The notes under the pieces: model-generated
What the model was told of the DNA's origin: nothing
The model's input: the letters and a program-made list of their open reading frames with translations, nothing else
The model's database searches: none
Part shown: positions 1 to 7,614 of the stretch, piece after piece
How the letters are laid out: the number at the start of each line of letters is the position of its first letter
Position numbering within the stretch: position 1 is the first letter of the stretch
Position numbers and translations under genes: made by a program
NCBI GenBank assembly: GCA_903928285.1
Contig: CAIYQH010000217.1
Location: 1-28,536 of the forward strand
Length of the DNA: 28,536 nt
Source of the DNA: an uncultured Bacteroidales bacterium
GTDB taxonomy: Bacteria; Bacteroidota; Bacteroidia; Bacteroidales; FEN-979
Reading direction: 5' to 3'

Positions 1-1006
1 CTATGCAGGTATGCAGAAAATCGCCATCCCCTTCTTTTATGCCAACCTTGCCGGGATGGGCCTCGATGTGGTGCAGATCGCCAACCAGTTCGGCGGTCTC
101 CAGGGCGCCCTTGAAAAGAAGAGCAAAGATGGGATCAAGCAGGCCCAGGAGGGCTGCAGGGCAGCTGTTAAAGAACACTTCAAACAATTCGACCTTGGCA
201 TTGCCAAAAAAACCCTTGCCGAGATGCTTCGCATATACGCAAGCGATGTTGCACCTGCCGAATTGCCATCCATCTTTGCAACCATTGCAAAAGACTATAA
301 AAACGACTACACCGCATTTGCCAATGCAGTATATGAAAAATCGGTGTTTGCCACTGCTGCCAATGCCAACAAATTCATTGACAAACCAAGCCTGAAGGTT
401 TACAAGAAAGACCTGGGATGGATGCTTGCCAAATCAATGGAGGAGTCGATGGGCAAATACATGGCTGCCTATCAGGGCGCCAGGAGCAATGTCAGCGCTG
501 CCAACCGCATGTTCATCGGTGGTTTGCGCGAGATGAACCCCGGCCTGGTGAAGTATCCCGATGCAAACTCCACCATGCGTATGACCTATGGCAGCGTGCT
601 TGACTACTATCCTGCCGATGCGGTTCATTACGATTATCTCACCACCCTCAAAGGAGTGATGCAGAAGGAAGATCCTACCAACGATGAATTCATCGTGGAA
701 AAGAAACTGAAGGAGCTGTTCAAGGCAAAGGATTATGGCCAGTATGGCGAAAACGGCGAAATGGTAGTCTGTTTCCTTACGACCAACGACATCACCGGCG
801 GCAACTCAGGAAGCCCTGTAATCAATGCCGACGGCCAGCTGATCGGACTTGCCTTCGACGGCAACTGGGAAGCCATGAGCGGCGATATCATGTTCGAACC
901 CGAGATGCAGCGCACCATCTGTGTGGATGCCCGCTACGTGCTCTTTATCATCGACAAATATGCCGGCGCCACCAACATTATCAACGAACTGACGCTGATA
1001 AAATAG
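1..1006 (+). CDS. S46 family dipeptidyl peptidase (DPP7-like), 3' part
   Basis: This is the C-terminal 335 or so residues of a secreted or periplasmic serine exopeptidase that removes dipeptides from peptide N-termini. The gene enters from the left edge with its frame open from base 2; the family is usually about 700-720 residues, so roughly half is missing. The sequence shows the family's catalytic-serine motif GGNSGSP (Ser codon 806-808), then GLAFDGNWEAMSGDI and QRTICVDARYVLFIIDKY near the C-terminus. Eighteen residues after the serine is a glycine (codon 860-862). In this family that position separates DPP7 (Gly, hydrophobic preference) from DPP11 (Arg, acidic preference), so I infer DPP7-like specificity. 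A strong terminator follows directly, so this ends its transcription unit. These enzymes are typical of asaccharolytic, peptide-using Bacteroidota. Confidence 0.93.
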   Translation, partial: YAGMQKIAIPFFYANLAGMGLDVVQIANQFGGLQGALEKKSKDGIKQAQEGCRAAVKEHFKQFDLGIAKKTLAEMLRIYASDVAPAELPSIFATIAKDYKNDYTAFANAVYEKSVFATAANANKFIDKPSLKVYKKDLGWMLAKSMEESMGKYMAAYQGARSNVSAANRMFIGGLREMNPGLVKYPDANSTMRMTYGSVLDYYPADAVHYDYLTTLKGVMQKEDPTNDEFIVEKKLKELFKAKDYGQYGENGEMVVCFLTTNDITGGNSGSPVINADGQLIGLAFDGNWEAMSGDIMFEPEMQRTICVDARYVLFIIDKYAGATNIINELTLIK

Positions 1007-1029
1007 GCCTGACATTTTATACTACAGAT

Positions 1030-1068
1030 GAGGCAGGGGTGCGATGATCGCGCCCCTGCCTCTTTTTT
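1030..1068 (+). terminator. Rho-independent terminator after the S46 peptidase
   Basis: Arms 1030-1043 and 1049-1062 pair over 14 bp, with one G-T wobble, around the five-base loop ATGAT. Six T residues follow at 1063-1068. It lies 24 bases after the peptidase stop, and the next gene is convergent. Confidence 0.9.
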
Positions 1069-1098
1069 AATGGTTCGGCCATAAATCATTTCTGAATT

Positions 1099-1777
1099 TC
1101 AGCCCTGCTGAGCAGAGGCTTTTACTTTGGCAGAAGCCACCCAGTAAATGCCGGCAAACGCCAGGCTGACCCAGATAACGGCGGGAAAAATACCCACCAC
1201 AAAACAGATAAGGCCCCCGATTACAACGAAAAAAGCGGTCAATCCCATCAGGAAAATGGTTCCGGTATATCCGTTGGTCATATTCCAGCTTTTCCTGACG
1301 GCCTCCGCAGCCTCCATCTTTTCATCCATCACCAGGAAAGGGACAAAGGCGAGTTTACAGGCGAATATGATCCCCGGAACGATCAGCATGATGATACCGG
1401 CCATCACGATAAGCCAGACCAGTATCTGCGCTAAGACGACATTTCCGAACGACTGGTAGGCGAAAAATATGTCCTGTACCTTGAAGGACTCGCCCCCTGA
1501 CAGCCTTCAGGAAAACCCAGGATGACCCGTAGCTAACCGGCCCCAGCACCAGCAGGCTATAGACAAGCTGGAAAAATCCTGTCGTCATCAGGTTGCCGAA
1601 CAGCAGTCCGCGGGTAAACCCGACAGGGAGCGACAGCAGGACCTGGATGAGCAGGACCAGCAGGAGTTCCGGAAAATTCTTTTTCATGGTTTTCCAGCCG
1701 TGGCCGTAGGTTCCTGTAACAGTTGGTTCCGGTAATGGCATTTGATCTTGATTTACGTTGTTCTGGTTGATTTCCAT
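1099..1777 (-). pseudogene. Frameshifted DUF975-like integral membrane protein
   Basis: Two minus-strand frames together make one membrane protein of about 225 residues. The first frame begins at 1777 (MEINQNNVNQDQ...) and gives two hydrophobic segments up to WVFLKAVRG. The second resumes with GESFKVQDIFFAYQSFGNVV and continues through three more hydrophobic segments to the stop at 1099, including IIMLIVPGIIF and MDEKMEAAEAVRKSW. The switch falls in a run of five C (1493-1497; G5 on the coding strand). Removing one G restores a single frame and the downstream text reads well, so the break is recent, a sequencing or assembly error, or a slippage site. The layout and the late V-PG-IF/E-AV--SW pattern resemble DUF975 or related membrane proteins of unknown function. 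Family assignment is tentative; the frameshift is clear. Confidence 0.7.
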
Positions 1778-1857
1778 GGTGTTTTTGGTTTAGTGTTTGT
1801 TTAATATTTTGGTGATTATTAGAAGAATCCTGTTCCCGGATGCATGGCATTTAATTC

Positions 1858-1939
1858 AACCACGATGACACAATGATTTACACAATGTTCACAACGGTTT
1901 TCATTGTGTGCTTTGTGCCTTCATTGTGCCATGGTGGTT
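1858..1939. repeat. Intergenic imperfect inverted repeat rich in CACAATG
   Basis: The left arm 1858-1875 and the right arm 1922-1939 are reverse complements at 16 of 18 positions (AACCACGATGACACAATG against AACCACCATGGCACAATG). The interior carries further CACAATG or CATTGTG copies on each side. No ORF covers it. It looks like a small dispersed palindromic element of the kind common between genes in environmental genomes; copy number elsewhere cannot be judged here. Confidence 0.6.
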
Positions 1940-1983
1940 AAAAATTGATCCGGTTATTAAATATTAAGCAACTTTATAAAATT

Positions 1984-3276
1984 CTAAAACTTCTGCCGGT
2001 AAAGCATTTTATTGTCCGATTCACCGGGTACGTTGTACAGGTAGTAAACCCAGTCGTTGTAAACCCGCACCTTCTCCGGGTAGTCATGCAGCAGGGAGAT
2101 CCGTTTCCTGACATTCCCCGAATTCAGATCAATTTTATACAGGCTGCAGGTGCCGTTCCTGAGAAAGGTGGTATAAACCGTGCCCGTAATCCCGTCAACC
2201 AGGATATCATTGGTCCAGCGGCCATCCTTCACCTTGTCAACATTGAGGGCAAGTTTGTAGGAGAAGTTCCCGATGCTGTCGTAAAACTCCATCTGCCTGT
2301 CGGGCGTGTTAAAGATACAGATATAGCTCCCCACGCGATAGAGCGACGTTTTGACGGGCCGGTAAAGGATCTTGTGAACATAATTCCAGGTGACAAAATC
2401 CTCGCGCGAATCGGGTGGCTTGCTGATCCCCAGCATCATGGCGTCATCCTGGTTGCGGCGAAGCATCTTCATCTTTTTCTCGTCCTTTACCTGTGTAATG
2501 GCATGTTTCAGCAGGGTCTTCCGGTTGATGCCATAATATTCAACCCCCATGCCGCGATCTGTAACCCTTTGAAAAAAGAGAACCTCCGGTGTGGCGGCCA
2601 CACAGTTCTTAAGCACATCGTCAAACTTCTTCAGGCTAACGGGATGGATGACGTGCAACCGCTTTCCCTCGCGGAACAGCTGGTATCCCGAATCGTGGCT
2701 GAGTACATGCAGGTTTCCCAGGCAATCCTTAAACAGTTTGGTTGGCGTGAAGAGGAAGGGACCCGATTTTGCGGCCGTATCCCCCGTGAGGGTCTTACAG
2801 ATCAATTCAGCCCTGGATAACCGTTCCCTGTAGATGAGCAGGTAAACCAGGCTGCTGTCGGTTTCATAATCCAGCACTGCATAATGTTCATCCCTGAAAA
2901 ACGGTTCATTGGCATCGGCTTTGATCTCAACCTCCTGCAACTCCCTGACCTGGCGGTTAAGATAAAGGGTAAGCGAATAGGAAGTTTCATCAAGCAGGAT
3001 GGTCTTTGTTTCAAACCCCATGTAACTTACCACCAGGGCGGCAGGCAGACTGTCGGTATAAAATGAAAAGGCGCCATGTTTGTCGGTTGCGGTTCCCATA
3101 TGCGACCGGGCGATGGTAAGGTTTACATCGGCAAGGGGTTTTCCGGTTCCCTGTTCCATGATCTTTCCATAGAAAAAATGATACCGCTGCTGGGCATCCG
3201 CAGCCGGCGCATGGAGCAACATCAACAGTAACCAGATCCGGAAACACCGGGAAACGATAGTTCCGGGCCATTTCAT
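1984..3276 (-). CDS. Exported protein with carboxypeptidase-regulatory-like N-terminal domain
   Basis: An envelope protein of about 430 residues with no assigned reaction. I chose the methionine at 3276 over the upstream one at 3315 because it gives a normal signal peptide: MKWPGTIVSRCFRIW, a hydrophobic stretch, then an ADAQQ cleavage region. Next comes a beta-sandwich of the carboxypeptidase-regulatory-like type (YGKIMEQGTGKPLADVNLTI, DKHGAFSFYTDSLPAALVVSYMGF), as found at the N-terminus of many Bacteroidota outer-membrane proteins. The remaining 300 residues have repeating strands such as YICIFNTPDRQMEFYDSIG and GTVYTTFLRNGTCSLYKIDL. These look like a beta-propeller, but I cannot name a family. 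There is no TonB-dependent barrel, so this is not a SusC-type receptor. The gene is divergent from the LytS kinase. Confidence 0.75.
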   Translation of the reverse strand: MKWPGTIVSRCFRIWLLLMLLHAPAADAQQRYHFFYGKIMEQGTGKPLADVNLTIARSHMGTATDKHGAFSFYTDSLPAALVVSYMGFETKTILLDETSYSLTLYLNRQVRELQEVEIKADANEPFFRDEHYAVLDYETDSSLVYLLIYRERLSRAELICKTLTGDTAAKSGPFLFTPTKLFKDCLGNLHVLSHDSGYQLFREGKRLHVIHPVSLKKFDDVLKNCVAATPEVLFFQRVTDRGMGVEYYGINRKTLLKHAITQVKDEKKMKMLRRNQDDAMMLGISKPPDSREDFVTWNYVHKILYRPVKTSLYRVGSYICIFNTPDRQMEFYDSIGNFSYKLALNVDKVKDGRWTNDILVDGITGTVYTTFLRNGTCSLYKIDLNSGNVRKRISLLHDYPEKVRVYNDWVYYLYNVPGESDNKMLYRQKF

Positions 3277-3355
3277 CACAGTCATAACCATGGGCATGAT
3301 ATCCTTTCCCGACACCCCGTTGCTGCAGGAAGAAATACGGCGGTAACGGGTATCA

Positions 3356-3363
3356 CAAACTTA
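3356..3363 (-). promoter_or_regulatory. Possible Bacteroidota -7 element (TAAGTTTG)
   Basis: The minus strand reads TAAGTTTG, an exact match to the TAnnTTTG -7 consensus, 80 bases upstream of the start at 3276. A -33 TTG is not at ideal spacing, so this is a weak call. Confidence 0.35.
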
Positions 3364-3511
3364 CGAAACATTTTCAAATATCCCGCGCAAAGTAATCGAC
3401 AGAAATGACGCCATGGCCGGACAAAGAACTTGCATGGTCGATTAGTGCTTGTTTCATTTGCTTTTACCCCCTGACTGTTGTTAATTTGTGATTGAATTTC
3501 AACCCGGTGAG

Positions 3512-4537
3512 ATGAAGACAAAGTACAAAATCCTGATCCATGTCGCCTTTTGGATCTACATGTTCAACCAGATCCTGCTTTCGGTGGCGATGATGTGGGA
3601 AAAGGAATATGACCCGTTCGAAGAGGTGACGATCTATCCGTTGACAAGCCTGATCACTTTTTACAGTTTTTATTTCATCTTTGGATTGTTCTTCACCCGG
3701 AAAAAGAAACTCACCCCTATCCTCCTGTTAATCGCCTGTTTCATCATCCTCATCCCATTCCGTGTCGGGGTTGAATACCTGTTCTGGAAATATATCGGGT
3801 ACAGCCACTTAAAGCCTGCAAGCCTGCTACATGTCGACCTCGGCTGGTGGGTTAACTCCCTGCGCCTGGTGATCATCTATACTATTTATGCCCTGCTTAT
3901 CCAGCTAGCCATCGGCTGGTTTGAGACACAGAAGCTGAAGACCGAGCTGTTGCTGGAAAAGCAATCGGGCGAGCTGGCTTTGCTCCGCTCGCAGATAAAT
4001 CCCCATTTCCTCTTTAACACCCTGAATAACATCTACTCGCTGGTTTATCAGAAATCGGAGGATGCCCCCGAGGCGGTGATGAAAATGTCGTCGATCATGC
4101 GGTATATGCTCTATGATGCCACCACCGACAAGGTGTTGCTCGAAAAGGAGATCGAATACCTGAAGAGTTTCATCGAACTCGAAAAACTGAGGATCAGGCA
4201 TAAGGATTTCGTCGAACTGGAAATAACCGGGAATTTAGAAGGACGGACCATCGCTCCCATGCTGCTGATCCCCTTTGTTGAGAACGCCTTCAAACATGGC
4301 AGTAAAAGTGTGACCAACCCCGGGATCAGGATCAGTTTAACCATCGGTGACCAGCAGATCCGGTTTGAGGTGACCAACCACCTGCGGAAAAATGCAACCC
4401 TTACCAAAGACCAGGTCGGAGGAATCGGCCTGCATAATATCCGCCGCAGGCTGAACCTGCTCTACCCCGGAAAACACCTGCTTGACATCCGGACGGATGA
4501 AGATAATTATCATGTATTATTAATCATTTTGGTATGA
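3512..4537 (+). CDS. LytS/YehU-type sensor histidine kinase
   Basis: Membrane histidine kinase of about 341 residues that phosphorylates the response regulator encoded next to it. The ATG at 3512 is preferred over an in-frame GTG at 3488 because the hydrophobic N-terminus starts there. Four transmembrane segments lie at about 7-28, 43-62, 69-90 and 115-136. A short coiled linker and the His_kinase domain follow (LLRSQINPHFLFNTLNNIYSL, phospho-accepting His165). The ATP-binding module has PMLLIPFVENAFKHG and GGIGLHNIRRRLNLLYP. There is no separate periplasmic sensor domain, so the signal is probably sensed in or near the membrane. Its stop overlaps the next start in ATGA (4534-4537), implying translational coupling. 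Targets are not visible here. Confidence 0.93.
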   Translation: MKTKYKILIHVAFWIYMFNQILLSVAMMWEKEYDPFEEVTIYPLTSLITFYSFYFIFGLFFTRKKKLTPILLLIACFIILIPFRVGVEYLFWKYIGYSHLKPASLLHVDLGWWVNSLRLVIIYTIYALLIQLAIGWFETQKLKTELLLEKQSGELALLRSQINPHFLFNTLNNIYSLVYQKSEDAPEAVMKMSSIMRYMLYDATTDKVLLEKEIEYLKSFIELEKLRIRHKDFVELEITGNLEGRTIAPMLLIPFVENAFKHGSKSVTNPGIRISLTIGDQQIRFEVTNHLRKNATLTKDQVGGIGLHNIRRRLNLLYPGKHLLDIRTDEDNYHVLLIILV

Positions 4538-5262
4538 ATATCAACTGTATAGCCATAGATGACGAGCCCCTTGCACTTGACATCATCAGGGATTACTGCT
4601 CCAAAGTCGTTTTCCTGAATCTCCTGAAAACATTCGACAATGCCATTGAATCAATTGAGTTCATCCGGACCAACAAAGTCGATCTGATGTTCCTCGACAT
4701 CCAGATGGAGGAACTTACCGGGATCCAGCTGCTGAATGCACTGAAACACCGGCCATTCGTGATCTTCACGACAGCGTACGAACGTTATGCCATCCAGGGA
4801 TTTGAACTCGACGTTGTGGATTATATGCTGAAGCCCATCTCCTTTGAACGTTTCATCAAAGGGGTCAATAAGGTCTGTGAACGGATGCAGCTTGATACCG
4901 GAACCATCAAATCTGAAAACGGCAACCCCAGGACGCCGGAAACCTCCTTTTTCTTCGTAAAAACCGAAACCCGCATGGAACGCATTGAAAACAATGAGGT
5001 GCTCTATGTCGAGGGGATGGGCGACTACTGGCGAATCGTTACCAAAACGCGCAGGATCATGACCCTGATGAATGCCCGCAAGCTGGAGGAGGTGCTGCGC
5101 GAACCGCAGTTCTGCCGTGTACACAAATCCTTTTTCATAGCGCTTGACAAGATCGAATCGATCGAACGCAACCGCATCAAAATCGGCGACCAGTACATCC
5201 CCGTGAGCGAAACCTACCACAAGACCTTTTTTGACCTGGTGGAAAGGAAGAAACTGGCATAA
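4534..5262 (+). CDS. LytTR-family response regulator
   Basis: DNA-binding response regulator of 242 residues, the partner of the kinase just upstream. The receiver domain fills about residues 3-118: acidic pair Asp9-Asp10, phospho-acceptor Asp55 in LMFLDIQM, the conserved threonines in FVIFTTAYE and the lysine in DYMLKPISF. The LytTR DNA-binding domain occupies about 135-240, with FFFVKTETRMERI, EVLYVEGMGDYW, FCRVHKSFFIALDKI and GDQYIPVSETY. LytTR proteins bind direct-repeat sites through beta-strands in place of a helix-turn-helix. The four-base overlap with the kinase gene fixes this start. Nothing in the window identifies the regulon. Confidence 0.95.
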   Translation: MNINCIAIDDEPLALDIIRDYCSKVVFLNLLKTFDNAIESIEFIRTNKVDLMFLDIQMEELTGIQLLNALKHRPFVIFTTAYERYAIQGFELDVVDYMLKPISFERFIKGVNKVCERMQLDTGTIKSENGNPRTPETSFFFVKTETRMERIENNEVLYVEGMGDYWRIVTKTRRIMTLMNARKLEEVLREPQFCRVHKSFFIALDKIESIERNRIKIGDQYIPVSETYHKTFFDLVERKKLA

Positions 5263-5268
5263 TCCCTG

Positions 5269-5403
5269 TTAACTTTCCTTCCTGAACCACTCCGGCAACG
5301 ACTGATCGTTGATCTCTTTCGAGAGGGATTCCATGATCTCAAAGGGAACGCCAGACACATCCACCACGATCAGGGCATCGAGACAAAAAATCAGGAGACC
5401 CAC
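5269..5403 (-). CDS. Possible 44-residue small protein or gene remnant
   Basis: Downstream of RNase R on the same strand is a short frame starting at a GTG that overlaps the RNase R stop region and ending at TAA (5269-5271). Its C-terminal part, VPFEIMESLSKEIND then QSLPEWFRKES, has the composition of real protein. I do not recognise it; there is a faint resemblance to minimal nucleotidyltransferase tails, so a decayed fragment is possible. It lacks a clear ribosome binding site. Confidence 0.25.
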   Translation of the reverse strand: MGLLIFCLDALIVVDVSGVPFEIMESLSKEINDQSLPEWFRKES

Positions 5404-7547
5404 TCATAATCCATCTGCTTGCGGGCAAGGTCGATCCGTTTGACCCGGATCTTCAGCTTATCCCCCAGTTTAAACCGGTATCCGTGCCGCTGACCGATAA
5501 TCTGGTAATTTTCCTCGTCAAGATAATAGTAGTCATCCTCCAGGTCGCGAAGCCGGATCATCCCTTCGCATTTGGTCCCGATAATCTCGGCAAAAATTCC
5601 CCATTTGCTGACTCCCGAAATCAGAGCTTCAAATTCCTGGCCGATCTTGTCAAGCATGTATTCCGCCTGCTTGTACTTTACCGACATCCTTTCGGCATCA
5701 ACCGCGCGGCGTTCCATTTCAGAGGCATGCTCGCACATCGGCTCATACACCTCCTTCGACACAGAGGGCTCATCGTTCATATACCCGAACAACAGCCGGT
5801 GAACCATCAGGTCGGGATAACGGCGGATAGGAGAAGTGAAATGCGAATAATACTGGAAGGCAAGTCCGTAGTGACCGATATTGTTGGTGGAATAATAGGC
5901 CTTCGACATGGTGCGGATGGCAATGGTCTCGATCATGGTCTCGGTACCGGTGCCTTTGATATCATTGAACAGCTTGTTAAAGGAATCGGCCAGCGACTTC
6001 TTCGAGCTGAGCTTCATCTTATAACCGAGCCGCTCGACAAAAAGGGAGAAGTTCTCGAGTTTTTCTTCGTTAGGTGTGTCATGTACCCTGTAGACAAAGG
6101 TTTTCACCGTCTGGTTTTCGCGCTTCTTCCCGATAAATTCGGCAACTTTGCGGTTTGCCAACAACATAAAATCCTCGATCAGTTTATTGGCATCCTTCAT
6201 CTCCCTCAGATAGATGCTGAGCGGCCGGCCCAGGTCATCAAGCTTGAACCTGACCTCCTGTGTTTCGAAATTAAAGGAGCCTTTATGAAACCTCTCCTCC
6301 CTCAGTTTCAGGGCTATGTTGTTGAAAACAGCGATCTCGGCCGAATATTCCCCCTTCCCCGATTCAATGATCTCCTGCACCTCCTCATAGGCAAAACGGC
6401 GGTTGGAGTTGATCACAGTTTTACCAAACCACTCGGCATAGATCTTTCCCTTTTCATCCATTTCGAAAACGGCCGAAAAGCACAATCTGTCTTCACCCTG
6501 CCGCAAGGAACACAACCCGTTGGACAACCGTTCAGGCAGCATCGGGATGGTGCGTCCCACCATGTAAACCGAAGTTCCGCGTTCGACAGCCTCCTCATCG
6601 ATGGCTGTTCCGGGCCTGACATAATAGGAAACATCGGCAATATGCACGCCAACTTCCCAGCGGCCGGTCCCAAGCGGTTTAAGGGAAATTGCATCATCAA
6701 AATCCTTGGCATCCTCCGGATCGATGGTGATGGTTAACACCTGCCTGAAATCCCTGCGTTTGCTGATCTCTTCAGCCGGTATGACATCGGGAAAGGAGGC
6801 AGCCTCCTTTTCGGCTTTTGGGGAAAATGACAACGGGAAATCGATCTCCGCCAGGATCGACTGCATCTCCACGCGGTTGTCGCCGGGTTTGCCCAGTACC
6901 TCTTTGACTTCTCCGAACGGGTTGGCCGACTGGGCCGGCCATTCGGTGATCACCACCACGACCTTCTGCCCGTTTTTTGCCCCGTTCAGCTTGGTGTTCG
7001 GAATAAAGATGTCGACAGGCATGGTGGCATTATCGGGCCTCAGGAAAGCGAAATTTTTGGAGGTTTCGATCGTGCCTACAAATTGCTTTTTGTTTCTTTT
7101 GATGATCTCCGCCACCTCTCCTTCAAGCTTGTGCCCTTTCCTCCTGGGGAATATAAAAACCTTGACCTTGTCGCCATGCAATGCATGATTGGTATTGGTG
7201 GCGGCGATAAAAACATCCTCTGTTTTATCCTCGGGAATTACATAGGCTTTGCCGGTTTGCTTCATATCGACAGTTCCCGTAACCGAGGTTTTTATCTCCT
7301 TCTCATACCGGGGACTTGCCATGTTGATCTGGTATTTGCCCCGTTTACTCATGGCAAGTTCCTGGTTTTTGAACAACTGCCCGATGATCAGGCTGATCAG
7401 GTCCTTGCTGGCCCTGTCCTGGATTCCCAGCCTGGCGGCGACCTGCTTGTAATTAAAACTGCTGTATGGATTGTTCTGGAATATATCCAGGACCGATTTT
7501 ACGAAGGTGTTCTTATCGCTTCCGCTGAGACTCTTTTTCTTGCCCAT
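5391..7547 (-). CDS. rnr: Ribonuclease R (RNB-family 3'-5' exoribonuclease)
   Basis: Processive 3'-5' exoribonuclease of 718 residues that degrades structured RNA and takes part in rRNA and mRNA turnover. I chose the methionine at 7547 (MGKKKSLSGSDKN). The frame extends 51 codons upstream, but that part overlaps the end of the ABC gene and reads poorly. Order: a helix-turn-helix-like N-terminus (NYKQVAARLG...DLISLIIGQLFK), cold-shock/OB domains at about 80-220, and the RNB catalytic domain from about 265. The RNB domain carries the metal-binding motif DPEDAKDFDDAIS at about 276-288 and HFTSPIRRYPDLMVHRLL. A C-terminal S1 RNA-binding domain fills about 635-715 (GVSKWGIFAEIIGTKCEGMIR). Length and order are standard for bacterial RNase R. 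It lies 67 bases after the ABC gene on the same strand and is probably co-transcribed with it. Confidence 0.95.
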   Translation of the reverse strand: MGKKKSLSGSDKNTFVKSVLDIFQNNPYSSFNYKQVAARLGIQDRASKDLISLIIGQLFKNQELAMSKRGKYQINMASPRYEKEIKTSVTGTVDMKQTGKAYVIPEDKTEDVFIAATNTNHALHGDKVKVFIFPRRKGHKLEGEVAEIIKRNKKQFVGTIETSKNFAFLRPDNATMPVDIFIPNTKLNGAKNGQKVVVVITEWPAQSANPFGEVKEVLGKPGDNRVEMQSILAEIDFPLSFSPKAEKEAASFPDVIPAEEISKRRDFRQVLTITIDPEDAKDFDDAISLKPLGTGRWEVGVHIADVSYYVRPGTAIDEEAVERGTSVYMVGRTIPMLPERLSNGLCSLRQGEDRLCFSAVFEMDEKGKIYAEWFGKTVINSNRRFAYEEVQEIIESGKGEYSAEIAVFNNIALKLREERFHKGSFNFETQEVRFKLDDLGRPLSIYLREMKDANKLIEDFMLLANRKVAEFIGKKRENQTVKTFVYRVHDTPNEEKLENFSLFVERLGYKMKLSSKKSLADSFNKLFNDIKGTGTETMIETIAIRTMSKAYYSTNNIGHYGLAFQYYSHFTSPIRRYPDLMVHRLLFGYMNDEPSVSKEVYEPMCEHASEMERRAVDAERMSVKYKQAEYMLDKIGQEFEALISGVSKWGIFAEIIGTKCEGMIRLRDLEDDYYYLDEENYQIIGQRHGYRFKLGDKLKIRVKRIDLARKQMDYEWVS

Positions 7548-7614
7548 AATTACTTTAAGATTAAACTCTTTTATTTCAATTTCCAGGATGACAATCCAGG
7601 TCTGTTCATCCGCA

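Noticed and set aside
1557..1850. 97-codon minus-strand frame upstream of the frameshifted membrane gene
   Set aside because: It overlaps the hydrophobic first half of the membrane protein in another frame and is charged and low-complexity.
1945..2820. 291-codon plus-strand frame
   Set aside because: It is antisense to the exported carboxypeptidase-regulatory-like protein and shows no signal peptide or domain.
5269..5390. Terminator after the LytTR gene
   Set aside because: No stable hairpin with a T-tract was found between the convergent LytTR and rnr genes.
5484..6737. 417-codon plus-strand frame opposite rnr
   Set aside because: It lies entirely antisense to a clear RNase R gene and has no recognisable motif.
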